DNA from: Littorina saxatilis
Taxonomy: Eukaryota; Mollusca; Gastropoda; Littorinimorpha; Littorinidae
Direction: 5' to 3'
NCBI RefSeq assembly: GCF_037325665.1
Contig: NC_090246.1
Span: 18,146,873 to 18,210,872, forward strand
DNA: 64,000 bases
Below the pieces are notes generated by a model. It saw only the letters and a list, made by a program, of their open reading frames with translations, had not been told where the DNA came from and searched no databases. Shown here in pieces: positions 60,801-63,068 of the stretch. The translations under genes and the position numbers were made by a program. How positions within the stretch are numbered: the stretch's first letter is position 1; every line of letters starts with the position of its first letter.

Positions 60801-61021
60801 CTGCCCATCTCTTGAACGGAAACATCATTCTTAGACTGTTGAGTTTGAACTGTTGCATATTTCTGGTTTCTAATGACGGAGAAACTGTTACGATGTTTGC
60901 AGCGACAGCCATGTGTCGTCGATGCTGCTTGGAAGAGAAGGGAGACGACAAAGGGGAATGTTTTCCCACTTCAGTGGTACAAGAGAATGAGCGCACCTGT
61001 CAAATAGGAAAATGCGACAAG
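13096..61021 (+). CDS. ADAM17/TACE-like metalloproteinase-disintegrin, 18 exons, 3' end outside window; probable pseudoprotease
   Basis: This is a membrane-anchored metalloproteinase-disintegrin of the ADAM10/17 branch, whose active members shed cell-surface ligands and receptors. The 18 exons listed below join into one 626-codon frame with every splice phase matching. Order: signal peptide; prodomain without cysteines; furin site RHKR; metalloproteinase domain with conserved blocks NTCPLLVVADYY, RFCLAHLFT, GHNWGAEHD and a Met-turn YIMWGF; disintegrin domain starting CGNGIVEE; cysteine-rich domain ending CQIGKCDK. This reaches about residue 640 of the human protein, so the membrane and cytoplasmic parts lie beyond 64000. 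Two features expected of an active enzyme are absent: the prodomain cysteine switch (PKVCGY in human ADAM17) and the Glu-Leu of HELGH. There are several N-glycosylation sequons (NSS, NFT, NAT, NVT, NTS, NTT). The introns are filled with transposons. Family membership is very secure; loss of catalysis is inferred. Confidence 0.93.
13474..13508 (+). repeat. (GA)n microsatellite
   Basis: A short run of GA in intron 1. Confidence 0.9.
13588..14413 (+). mobile_element. Family A element, copy A3
   Basis: Full length, in intron 1, with CCCCCC interrupting the CCGTCC array. A small deletion lies in the 3' half (GCATGACCAAGGTCACATG). Confidence 0.85.
14436..14518 (+). repeat. (GA)n microsatellite
   Basis: About 80 bases of GA between family A copy A3 and the first Tc1 element. 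Confidence 0.97.
14701..15252 (+). mobile_element. Family B element, copy B2, inside Tc1
   Basis: Full-length copy with a short CCGGCCGGCCGTCC array. It lies wholly within the Tc1 element and is therefore younger than it. Confidence 0.85.
15389..16414 (-). pseudogene. Tc1 transposase, broken
   Basis: The N-terminal piece (16046-16414) is a helix-turn-helix region with GRPIGWLQDGVAARQVVQRL and GRPRVTTQRED. The C-terminal piece (15389-15949) holds LQDDNAPPHRSA and NPDLNPTEHMWDEL. These give the second Asp and the Glu, with 34 residues between them. The stretch carrying the first Asp is damaged: VLFTDE can be read but in another frame, and about 70-80 residues of the usual linker before it are missing. 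Not expected to be active. Confidence 0.9.
16946..17987 (+). mobile_element. Family B element, copy B3, interrupted by a retroposon
   Basis: 5' hairpin and GGCC array at 16946-17022; the body resumes at 17632 after the insertion. The 3' hairpin and TTCTTGT end are intact. Confidence 0.85.
17154..17631 (+). mobile_element. Short retroposon, family R, copy 1
   Basis: Flanked by the 12-base duplication ACCTTTTTCAAG (17142-17153, 17632-17643). It starts TCCCGCAGTGGGGCACTGCG and ends GGCTGGACGTTAAGCAACAA followed by AAAC repeats. Nearly identical to the copy at 34085, so it was active recently. There is no coding capacity and no clear Pol III promoter. It could be a SINE or the 3' end of a LINE. 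Confidence 0.88.
18365..18497 (+). CDS. ADAM17-like exon 2: prodomain, N-terminal part
   Basis: The acceptor is tctacctttcag, phase 1 in and phase 2 out. It encodes DLDTNVRYFETLESDDLHV and continues to the donor at GGCAG|gtatgt. An upstream AG at 18319 would put an in-frame stop into the exon, so the pyrimidine-rich acceptor at 18364 is preferred. The segment aligns with the YxILSLSNIQQHSVRKR part of human ADAM17. Confidence 0.88.
18540..18775 (+). repeat. Decayed Helentron-like repeat, family F
   Basis: A CGGACAGCC-type array is followed by CCTTAAGGTTGAGGTTTTCT and TTGACC...AAGGTCACAGCGAGGTC. This is the order seen in families A and B, but the ends are not identifiable. Similar decayed text lies at 31960-32400, 48890-49270, 52262-52560 and 52680-53180. 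Confidence 0.45.
18831..19660 (+). mobile_element. Family C Helentron/HINE-like element, copy C1
   Basis: It starts with the hairpin ATTTAGTCAAGTTTTGACTA. A CTGTCTGTGTGTG array follows, then GATTCAGACTAAACTACTGG and TGAAATTTGACATGAG. The 3' end has TTGACTAAAT (inverted 5' motif) and the hairpin TCGCCTTACGCGA, ending in CTTGT. The architecture equals that of families A and B. Confidence 0.72.
19664..20100 (+). repeat. Possible decayed Helentron-like repeat with (GTGC)n array
   Basis: AACTGTGGAACGGATTTTTA precedes a GTGCGTGC array at 19783-19825. This resembles the family C body, but the termini are not resolved. Confidence 0.35.
20325..20783. mobile_element. hAT-like non-autonomous element with CAGGGCC ends
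   Basis: The ends CAGGGCCGGACTAG and CTAGTCCGGCCCTG are inverted, with TGTAG duplicated on each side (20320-20324, 20784-20788). The interior holds three copies of a 27-base unit containing GGTCCAGGGGGCGAAGC, plus poly-G and poly-C runs. CAGG...CCTG ends fit hAT. A 5-base duplication would suggest a hAT5-type, which is inferred. Confidence 0.6.
21042..21175 (+). CDS. ADAM17-like exon 3: prodomain core
   Basis: Phase 2 in, phase 1 out; acceptor cttatttgtaacag, donor GCAG|gtttgt. It encodes REFNLVLYPGSSVL and later FYINRNDFYSGHLAG, which match FKLYLTSSTERF and WQDFFTGHVVGE of ADAM17. This is one of the clearest family signatures in the window. Confidence 0.93.
21320..21580 (+). mobile_element. 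Family A element, copy A4, 3' truncated
   Basis: 5' hairpin, array and first 200 bases only; the body stops where the next family A copy begins. First of a head-to-tail series. Confidence 0.88.
21581..22358 (+). mobile_element. Family A element, copy A5
   Basis: Both ends present. It begins directly after copy A4 and ends TTCTTGT three bases before copy A6. Confidence 0.9.
22362..23130 (+). mobile_element. Family A element, copy A6
   Basis: Both ends present. A short internal deletion precedes the 3' terminus (AAAATGTGTAAAGCATGTG), the same form as in copy A12. Confidence 0.9.
23131..23702 (+). mobile_element. Family A element, copy A7, 5' truncated
   Basis: It starts in mid-body (CCCATTTTCTCTGAAG) exactly where A6 ends and runs to a normal 3' end. 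Confidence 0.88.
23772..24085 (+). repeat. Tandem pair with long poly-G runs
   Basis: Two roughly 155-base copies share CACTGAGCGGTGTCCG/CACTGACCGGTGTCCG, a G run of 15-18, GTGCAAGTTTGTATATGTGG and AGAGGGAAACTAG. A shorter relative with a G run of about 20 lies at 50376-50430. These runs could form G-quadruplexes and are prone to assembly error. Confidence 0.75.
24169..24257 (+). CDS. ADAM17-like exon 4: prodomain
   Basis: Phase 1 in, phase 0 out; acceptor tacgttttgcag, donor GAG|gtgagg. It encodes ENSSVEVTAHFEEG and ends HNDTYVVE, equivalent to SRVLAHIRDDDV ... AEYNIE. It carries an NSS sequon. Confidence 0.92.
24258..24915 (+). other. Intron 4, nothing else recognised
   Basis: No transposon end, exon or tandem repeat could be supported in this intron. 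Confidence 0.4.
24916..25025 (+). CDS. ADAM17-like exon 5: prodomain
   Basis: Phase 0 in, phase 2 out; acceptor gtgttttag, donor GCG|gtatgg. It encodes PAWRHRKPSENFTMISYRGS, matching [20 protein letters not shown] of ADAM17. The following residues (DVNWDEILPFDPKTGKR) occupy the place where ADAM17 approaches its PKVCGY cysteine switch; no cysteine is present. Confidence 0.92.
25026..25651 (+). other. Intron 5, nothing else recognised
   Basis: AT-rich intronic DNA without a supported repeat. Confidence 0.4.
25652..25740 (+). CDS. ADAM17-like exon 6: end of prodomain
   Basis: Phase 2 in, phase 1 out; acceptor ttgtccttgcag, donor GGAG|gtaggt. It encodes TKLKDGIRLPEGSAYNTQQA and continues to ATYAG, a spacer leading to the furin site in the next exon. 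There is no cysteine. It has one NAT sequon. Confidence 0.88.
25805..26475. mobile_element. Fold-back element ending near GACAAAAAGCGCTGTATTTC
   Basis: The left segment CATGACAAAAAGCGCTGTAT (about 25822) is inverted at about 26425-26455. The two flanks differ slightly. A related GCTGAAATACAGCG segment occurs at 58316. Confidence 0.6.
26476..26895 (+). repeat. Dispersed repeat shared with 58375-58770
   Basis: Long similarity to 58375-58770, including TTCGTCGATTTTAATTGGT, GCGGTCACGTGA, AAAGAAATCTTTGATCCGAA-like text and a TTTGTCGCAATA block near the end. No coding capacity. Confidence 0.65.
27404..27752 (+). repeat. CT-rich microsatellite, about 350 bp
   Basis: (CT)n with TTTC, GCTCGCTCTGTC and TGTC interruptions in intron 6. 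The Ser/Leu-rich 188-codon frame over it is an artefact. Confidence 0.97.
27870..28646 (+). other. Intron 6 segment, A-rich run at 28207-28266
   Basis: Apart from the poly-A/T-rich run nothing was recognised. Confidence 0.4.
28647..29473 (+). mobile_element. Family A element, copy A8
   Basis: Full length in intron 6, with the array CCGGACGTCCGTCC and the normal 3' hairpin and terminus. Confidence 0.88.
29715..29842 (+). repeat. CT-rich then (GT)n microsatellite
   Basis: CT/CCCT repeats to 29782, then GT to about 29842, then a poly-G run at 29870. Confidence 0.95.
29962..30086. mobile_element. Near-perfect palindrome, 62-bp arms
   Basis: ATTGACGGACTGTGTGATGA and its inverted copy enclose a continuous palindrome centred on AAAATCGATTTTG. 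GATATC occurs in each arm, and related GTCGTCGATATC motifs continue at 30362-30410. Likely a MITE or hairpin element. Confidence 0.7.
30430..31178 (+). other. End of intron 6, nothing recognised
   Basis: The minus-strand reading frame at 30407-30766 shows no domain and is not accepted. Confidence 0.35.
31179..31300 (+). CDS. ADAM17-like exon 7: furin site and start of metalloproteinase domain
   Basis: Phase 1 in, phase 0 out; acceptor atatttgtag, donor ATT|gtaagt. It encodes GDSRHKRGAVEK followed by NTCPLLVVADYYFFKNMG. RHKR is a proprotein-convertase site, and the next block is the first strand of the protease domain (NTCKLLVVADHRFYRYMG in ADAM17). Confidence 0.95.
31866..31958 (+). CDS. ADAM17-like exon 8: metalloproteinase domain
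   Basis: Phase 0 both ends; acceptor ttgttgcag, donor GAG|gtatag. It encodes ISTIQKVNVHYKRTVFDADN and GFYDMGFQIDE, matching [20 protein letters not shown] and GYGIQIEQ. Confidence 0.94.
31960..32400 (+). repeat. Decayed Helentron-like repeat, family F
   Basis: CTTTGAAAC...TTGATGACCT...TTTCAAGGTCACAATGGGGTC phrases recur three times in partial form. The ends are lost. Confidence 0.4.
33251..34746 (-). pseudogene. Tc1 transposase, split by a retroposon
   Basis: The start MARLSREDRQIALGRLQAGQ at 34746 leads into a helix-turn-helix segment with HVSQSTISRLWVRF and the GRPR-type motif AGRPRATT. After the insertion comes RLSDQTVRNRLHEAGLRAR. The catalytic core holds WFSDES (Asp 1), FQQDNARPHTA (Asp 2) and MNPIEHLWDELDRR (Glu), with 34 residues between the last two. 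Outside the 473-base insertion and its 12-base duplication I see no stop or shift. The length without it is about 336 residues, normal for Tc1, so the gene appears to have been whole when the retroposon landed. Confidence 0.92.
34085..34557 (+). mobile_element. Short retroposon, family R, copy 2
   Basis: The 12-base duplication AGCAGTTGTCGC flanks it (34073-34084, 34558-34569). It differs from copy 1 at only a few bases and in the length of the AAAC tail. Confidence 0.9.
35664..36487 (+). mobile_element. Family A element, copy A9
   Basis: Full length with an array of four GGACGT units. It carries the variant GGTCAATGTCACATG near the 3' end. Confidence 0.88.
36768..37591 (+). mobile_element. 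Family A element, copy A10
   Basis: Shares all seen variants with A9 because both arose by the 1104-base duplication, not by separate insertion. Confidence 0.88.
37811..37943 (-). mobile_element. SINE family T, 3' fragment
   Basis: Only the last 130 bases of the element are present, ending in GAAGAAGAAG on the minus strand. The 10-base duplication CCTTGGAGTC (37801-37810, 37944-37953) shows it inserted in this 5'-truncated form. Confidence 0.85.
38277..38388. mobile_element. Small fold-back element, 50-bp arms
   Basis: GTTATTGAAACAATCCCAGT and its inverted partner pair through GCACTAAGGGATTTATAGAG. The loop is about 15 bases. An AAT repeat follows immediately. Confidence 0.75.
38391..38446 (+). 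repeat. (AAT)n microsatellite
   Basis: About 18 AAT units; a poly-Asn frame over it is not real. Confidence 0.97.
38590..39541. mobile_element. CTGCAG-rich palindromic element
   Basis: TTTTCTGCAGCATT, TTTTACTGCAGTAAAA and TGCTGCAGTAAAAC recur in both orientations; CTGCAG occurs more than a dozen times. The segment 38699-38745 is inverted at 39492-39538. A near-perfect hairpin with 42-base arms and a short loop lies at 39409-39501. The centre (39060-39330) is unlike the rest and has an ATG in a good start context at 39157. No known superfamily recognised. Confidence 0.7.
39157..39234 (+). other. 25-codon open frame inside the CTGCAG element
   Basis: MAAEGEQFLKQIEHEVNYCV and five more residues, preceded by TTCACA. 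The ATGGCGGCC start resembles a vertebrate or mollusc first exon, so it may be a captured 5' exon. It stops without a splice donor of note. Speculative. Confidence 0.2.
39792..39872 (+). CDS. ADAM17-like exon 9: metalloproteinase domain
   Basis: Phase 0 both ends; acceptor aatgctttcag, donor TAT|gtaagt. It encodes MKIYVQFTNKRGHFNSDINW, at the position of IRILKSPQEVKPGEKHYN in ADAM17. Conservation is low, but splice sites and frame fit. The leading ATG is internal, not a start. Confidence 0.85.
39892..39960 (+). repeat. (GT)n microsatellite
   Basis: About 34 GT units just after exon 9. Confidence 0.97.
40127..40870 (+). mobile_element. Family B element, copy B4, with internal partial duplication
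   Basis: It has the longest CCGGCCGGCCGTCC array of this family in the window. The body text from GTGACCTCCAATGACCTCTA to TTACATCTGTA is repeated in diverged form at 40605-40772, so this copy is about 190 bases longer than the others. Confidence 0.85.
40885..41717 (+). mobile_element. Family C element, copy C2
   Basis: Full length, from the ATTTAGTCAAGTTTTGACTA hairpin to TCGCCTTACGCGACTTGT. It begins 15 bases after the end of B4. Confidence 0.8.
41732..42205 (+). mobile_element. Family C-related element, copy C3, diverged
   Basis: It starts ACATTTAGTGAAGTTTTGAC with a short GTGTGTG tract and AAAACTACTGGACCGATCTT. The 3' part differs from C1/C2 and may end near GATTGACAAAATGGTTTGAT, a text resembling the end of the element at 58087. 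Confidence 0.55.
42271..42409 (+). CDS. ADAM17-like exon 10: metalloproteinase domain
   Basis: Phase 0 in, phase 1 out; acceptor tctattcttcag, donor GTTG|gtgagt. It encodes RFCLAHLFTSYAMSDNVLGL and ends GGICTV, matching [20 protein letters not shown] and GGVCP. This block is highly diagnostic of ADAM10/17. Confidence 0.96.
42558..42594 (+). repeat. (GT)n microsatellite
   Basis: Short GT run in intron 10. Confidence 0.95.
42600..43268 (+). other. Intron 10, nothing else recognised
   Basis: No repeat ends or exons supported. Confidence 0.4.
43269..43379 (+). CDS. ADAM17-like exon 11: metalloproteinase domain up to first zinc-ligand histidine
   Basis: Phase 1 both ends; acceptor cacgtgacgttttcag, donor CACG|gtaagt. 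It encodes GWSSTLNSRGLPVLSLQHEL and ends VVTH, aligning with the LTSTKNYGKT ... EADLVTTH stretch of ADAM17. The family then has ELGHNFGAEHD; here the next exon begins at GHNWGAEHD, so the Glu-Leu pair is missing. Confidence 0.93.
43400..43760 (-). mobile_element. LINE 3' end (C-terminus of ORF2 and tail), 5' truncated
   Basis: On the minus strand the frame reads TIVFRLRTGHCGLNSHLKRI, then a zinc-knuckle-like ALCHCGEADQTPDHFLQTCQ, and ends MTAHFMNITGQRI followed by TAG. A short 3' UTR CATCGTCGAACGCTGAAG leads into GAA repeats. This C-terminal pattern is typical of I/Jockey-type non-LTR retrotransposons. All upstream reverse transcriptase is absent. The tail matches that of SINE family T. Confidence 0.85.
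43980..44620 (+). other. Intron 11 segment, nothing recognised
   Basis: No supported exon or repeat. Confidence 0.35.
44635..45075. repeat. Irregular repeats with core CCCGATTGACAAGGA
   Basis: ACTCCCGATTGACAAGGAGC and TTCCCGATTGGCAAGGAA variants alternate about ten times. Around 44690-44900 they form three copies of a unit of about 85-90 bases. The function is unknown. Confidence 0.7.
45715..45915. repeat. Diverged tandem repeat, unit about 70 bp
   Basis: Three copies of a segment with CTATCTGTAT/CTGTCTGTGT and CTCACC...CTTGGT/CTTGCT. It precedes the 42-bp minisatellite. Confidence 0.5.
45957..46590 (+). repeat. 42-bp minisatellite, about 15 units
   Basis: The unit runs TTTGTTTCTCTTCTCTTGAT followed by GTGTTACGGACTCACTCTGG and AC. 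Copies are almost identical; one (near 46350) is six bases short. Because 42 is divisible by three, long frames stay open (14-residue repeats such as FVSLLLMCYGLTLD). It lies in intron 11 and is not taken as coding. Confidence 0.97.
46600..48172 (+). other. Rest of intron 11, nothing recognised
   Basis: The open frames at 46640-46975 and 47837-48097 lack any recognisable domain. Confidence 0.35.
48173..48288 (+). CDS. ADAM17-like exon 12: zinc-binding helix end and Met-turn
   Basis: Phase 1 in, phase 0 out; acceptor tctggattcaacag, donor CAG|gtgtgt. It encodes GHNWGAEHDPPSTPECNPQT and GGQYIMWGFSVPGYEENNQ, matching GHNFGAEHD and GGKYVMYPIAVSGDHENNK. The alternative acceptor at 48150 gives a stop with the phase of exon 11, so this acceptor is the only one that works. 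Confidence 0.93.
48641..48888. mobile_element. Small fold-back element, family G relative
   Basis: AAATAGGTCTGTTTACGGTA pairs with TACCGTAAACAGACCTATTT at the right end. Inside are AGGGTCGG..CGGG blocks like those of 11222-11477, plus T and A runs. Confidence 0.8.
48890..49270 (+). repeat. Decayed Helentron-like repeat, family F
   Basis: GGCCGGCCGGCAACAACAGA, then TTTAAGGTTGCGGTTTTCTC and AATGTCAGGGTCACAGGAGG, in the order of families A and B. Confidence 0.4.
49274..50229. mobile_element. GTAGGGGAGAGTTA element with GGTACGATAT motifs
   Basis: The ends GTAGGGGAGAGTTACTGATA and, inverted, GTAGGGGAGAGTTAGTGATC define a 27-base TIR with few mismatches. GGTACGATAT or its complement recurs about ten times (49287, 49512, 49541, 49738, 49764, 49796, 50185 and variants). 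No transposase. The first ten bases equal the ends of the complex at 3404. Confidence 0.7.
50522..51034 (+). mobile_element. SINE family S (copy 3)
   Basis: Full copy, with head GCTGGGTGGCCGAGTGGTAA and tail ATATAAGCCTCATATTGATA. It lies between the poly-G repeat and family A copy A11. Confidence 0.88.
51408..52258 (+). mobile_element. Family A element, copy A11
   Basis: Full length, with C8 interrupting the CCGTCC array and a small gap near GATGACCTCAAGGTC. Confidence 0.88.
52262..53400 (+). repeat. Decayed Helentron-like repeats, family F, around exon 13
   Basis: Phrases such as TTTGAAACTTTACGAACTTT, TTGACC..TTTTTAAAA and GGTCGTCGAGTTTGGGTGAA recur on both sides of exon 13 (52582-52651). 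A poly-G run ends the region near 53391-53405. Confidence 0.4.
52582..52651 (+). CDS. ADAM17-like exon 13: end of metalloproteinase domain
   Basis: Phase 0 in, phase 1 out; acceptor tacctcttttccag, donor CGCA|gtaagt. It encodes HFSPCSLRWVAPVLRAKSG and CFR, matching [23 protein letters not shown] with both cysteines kept. Confidence 0.92.
53621..54215. repeat. Possible unclassified element with two short hairpins
   Basis: GGTGGTCCCGCT is inverted at 53692-53703, and GTCTGCTATTGTAGCAGAC forms a palindrome at 54193-54211. No ends were proven. Confidence 0.3.
54584..54722 (+). CDS. ADAM17-like exon 14: disintegrin domain, first part
   Basis: Phase 1 in, phase 2 out; acceptor tcaatgattgcag, donor GCAG|gtatgg. 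It encodes LCGNGIVEEKEECDVGFVEK and KCCDENCQFKPNVTC, matching VCGNSRVDEGEECDPG and TCCNSDCTLKEGVQC. Confidence 0.94.
54723..55217 (+). other. Intron 14 segment, nothing recognised
   Basis: No supported repeat or exon. Confidence 0.35.
55218..55533. mobile_element. Fold-back element with 58-bp arms
   Basis: The arm TAATAATTTTCTTATTTATT and CTTACCAACACAATGTTATT is inverted at 55474-55533. A further ACCAAGCACAATGTTATTTT at 55543 suggests an adjacent relative. The centre is GC-rich and non-coding. Confidence 0.75.
55758..55859 (+). CDS. ADAM17-like exon 15: disintegrin domain, second part
   Basis: Phase 2 both ends; acceptor gttggttgcatgcag, donor GCGA|gtatcc. It encodes SDFNAPCCKDCMVANSSIVC and LTCSGGAFC, matching SPCCKNCQFETAQKKC and ATCKGVSYC. 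The cysteine spacing is conserved. Confidence 0.92.
56201..56850 (+). mobile_element. Family D Helentron/HINE-like element
   Basis: It starts CCCCGAGTACGCAGTACTAG (hairpin), then TGTGTGTCTGTCTGTTCG and GGGAAACTACTGGGTGCAG. It ends with AGTACTCGGG (inverted 5' motif), the small hairpin CGCGAGCG and TTTTTTATT. GT/GA tracts fill 56641-56820. Family A copy A12 follows directly. Confidence 0.7.
56855..57635 (+). mobile_element. Family A element, copy A12
   Basis: Full length but with the same short 3' deletion as A6. The right edge is fixed by the unbroken paralogous sequence at 55946. Confidence 0.9.
57978..58061 (+). CDS. ADAM17-like exon 16: disintegrin/cysteine-rich junction
   Basis: Phase 2 both ends; acceptor tatgatgttag (weak pyrimidine tract), donor ACTT|gtaagt. 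It encodes CLNSRSSGRNLDCPPPSYLP and DNTSCVDL, matching [24 protein letters not shown]. Confidence 0.92.
58087..58850 (+). mobile_element. Family E Helentron/HINE-like element (tentative)
   Basis: It starts ACATTTAGTCAATATTTGAC with a second TTTAGTAAATATTTGACT, then a short GTGTGTGA tract. The body is shared with 26476-26895. The end may be GATTGACTCAATATTTTGAA, an inverted relative of the 5' motif. Confidence 0.5.
58851..59276 (+). other. Intron 16 segment, nothing recognised
   Basis: No supported repeat or exon before exon 17. Confidence 0.35.
59277..59371 (+). CDS. ADAM17-like exon 17: membrane-proximal cysteine-rich domain
   Basis: Phase 2 in, phase 1 out; acceptor gattcgtgtgtgacag, donor AACA|gtatgt. 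It encodes GKCQGGRCLNFCQLRGIKE and LKPCLCSQN, matching [25 protein letters not shown]. Confidence 0.93.
59780..60000 (-). mobile_element. SINE family T, decayed copy
   Basis: TTTAGGCAGCCATACGCCGT, TATAACCCAC and AAGCAGGTCTGCACAT match 4890-5060. The tRNA-like head is absent. Confidence 0.65.
60065..60765. mobile_element. hAT-like non-autonomous element with ATGTCC motifs
   Basis: The ends CAGGGATGT and ACATCCCTG are inverted, with TGTGCC duplicated on each side (60059-60064, 60766-60771). ATGTCCTAT, ATGTCCGAT and CGGACAT variants recur eight or more times near both ends. The centre has a CG-rich stretch and a (GT)n tract. No transposase. Confidence 0.65.
60903..61021 (+). CDS. ADAM17-like exon 18: end of membrane-proximal domain (last exon seen)
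   Basis: Phase 1 in, phase 0 out; acceptor gttacgatgtttgcag, donor AAG|gtgata. It encodes TAMCRRCCLEEKGDDKGECF and ERTCQIGKCDK, matching SCKVCCRDLSGRCVP and PCTVGFCDMNGKCEK. The juxtamembrane helix, membrane span and tail are not recognised before 64000. Confidence 0.92.
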
Positions 61022-61385
61022 GTGATATTTCATTCAATTTGAGAGTGCACCTAGCAGCCCTGCATAAATCAGGGTTGTAGTTTCATGATAAAAAGTCATC
61101 GTGCAGTTTTTGTGTGGAGTTGAATTGAGATATGTTTACTCTTCGGTTTAAAACAGACGTCTTTGTCATGTTATGTAATGAAGGCAATGCCTATACATTA
61201 AAATGTGTTTCTGAGCACATATTTAGGTTTGTAGTTTTACGATAAAAATTCATTGCGCATTTTTTCTTGGCAAGTTTAAAACTACAGTAAGCCGCCTCCC
61301 GTAAACCTTCACAGATACTGTCAGGCTTTTACACACAGTACAAACACCCTTTCAGTTACACACTCATCGCTGTTGAACATCCTAG

Positions 61386-61790
61386 GTGCCCTCCGTAAAG
61401 AGCGAGCATTTTCAAAGAATTTATTTTTGTGTGGTTTATCTTACCCCTGAGCCATCGCGAACCCGTGTGATCCAGTTTTCTTTTTTCACACAGCAGTCGT
61501 CAGTTTGTGATTTCAATGTGACTCGCTGTAAGCTCATCTACAATAGCACGTCATTGTGTACCTCTGAATCTAAACGCAACAAACGGCTGCGATTCACACG
61601 AACTAGAGCGATGACAGTTGACTGTTCAGAGGAACGGGCGCTAGGCAGAACCGTCGTCTGCTACGAGAAAGACGGTTTGCGTGACACGTTTCCGGGCTTT
61701 TCCTTTTTTCAAACTTTCAAAACTTCGAATTGTACTGATCTTGTCTTGATGAAAAAAAAAATCTTTCATGATTTAAGAATGTTTGTGTAA
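61386..61790 (+). other. Open frame of 134 codons in the long-TIR element, unknown
   Basis: It contains CDFNVTRCKLIYNSTSLCTS and DCSEERALGRTVVCYEKDGL, with several cysteines and basic residues. No family was recognised. The first 14 residues come from the inverted repeat. It could be part of a lost element protein or captured host sequence. Confidence 0.25.
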
Positions 61791-61852
61791 CAAGCTGTCA
61801 ATTTATTATCTAGATTTTAAAAGTTAGTTCTAGCGCGCGCCAAAACTTGGAG

Positions 61853-62300
61853 GACTGGGTGGCCGAGTGGTAACGCACTTGCGCTCGGAAGCGAGAGGTT
61901 GCGAGTTCGACCCTGGGTCAGGGCGTTAGCAATTTTCTCCCCCCTTTCCTAACCTAGGTGGTGGGTTCAAGTGCTAGTCTTTCGGATGAGACGAAAAACC
62001 GAGGTCCCTTCGTGTACACTACATTGGGGTGTGCACGTTAAAGATCCCACGATTGACAAAAGGGTCTTTCCTGGCAAAATTGTATAGGCATAGATAAAAA
62101 ATGTCCACCAAAATACCCGTGTGACTTGGAATAATAGGCCGTGAAAAGTAGGATATGCGCCGAAATGGCTGCGATCTGCTGGTCGATGTGAATGCGTGAT
62201 GTATTGTGTAAAAAATTCCATCTCACACGGCATAAATAGATCCCTGCGCCTTGAGTCCGAGTCTGGAGATATGCGCGCGATATAAGACTTCATATAACAT
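61853..62300 (+). mobile_element. SINE family S (copy 4)
   Basis: The head ACTGGGTGGCCGAGTGGTAA and B box GGTTGCGAGTTCGACCC are intact. The tail is shortened to GATATAAGACTTCATATAAC. Confidence 0.88.
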
Positions 62301-62499
62301 ATAACAAAACGAGGCGCCTGATTTGCTGATCAGAGGGTCCACGAAAATAAATTCTTTGAAAATTGCTCGCTCTTTATGGAGGGCACCTAGGATGTTCTCA
62401 AGCGGTGAGTGTTTTAACGAAAGGGTGTTTGTACTGTGTGTAAAAGCCTGACAGTATCTGTGATGGTTTACGCGTCGGGAGGCTTACTGTGCCTTTAAT

Positions 62500-63068
62500 T
62501 GAGATATGAAAGTGGTAAAAATGGTTTAAATGGTATATTTTAGTATTGCGCAGGCAAGTCTATCGCGCGTTTTTCTTGTTCTTCCTCGGTAGAATCTTTC
62601 TTCTTCGTTTCATTTGACCCATATTTTATTATAGAACCATTATAACAATGCAATCGCTTTGCAGAAACATAGAGGAAAGTAATTCCAGTTACCTCCCACA
62701 GCCACTTGCTTCCGTCGTCCCCTATTCCCAGACATGATGAAAATGTTTCTGATTTCGTTAGATTTCAAAGTGAGGTCAAGTTCGGGTAAAAAAAAGAAAG
62801 TCGCGTAAAGCGATATCACAAGATTCAGTGAATCTGCCGTCCTGAAGATTTAAGGCGAACACTGAGGACCATATAGCATCGAGACTAATAAAGTCCAGGG
62901 TTGGCCGAAATCTTTCGACCGAGACAACGCTGGTTAAGTGGTCTTGGTTACTTAATGAACCTAATTTACATAAATGTCTTTGTTCCTGGGTACAATGGTA
63001 ACTCAAACACAACATATGTATAACGTTTGGGATTAAGAAAATAAGAAGAATGCAATGCGATCATTTTT
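62500..63068 (+). other. Unassigned DNA after exon 18
   Basis: No ADAM17-type juxtamembrane or transmembrane exon was recognised here. Confidence 0.35.

Larger units (their letters stand above)
61284..62490. mobile_element. Element with about 145-bp terminal inverted repeats
   Basis: The left arm 61284-61427 (ACAGTAAGCCGCCTCCCGTA ... AAAGAATTTATTTTTGTG) is inverted at 62342-62490. TTTAA stands a few bases outside each arm and may be the target duplication. A SINE lies inside at 61853-62300. Confidence 0.75.

Noticed and set aside
61386-61790. Next ADAM17-like exon in 61386-61790
   Set aside because: The first part is inverted-repeat sequence and the rest shows no juxtamembrane or transmembrane signature.
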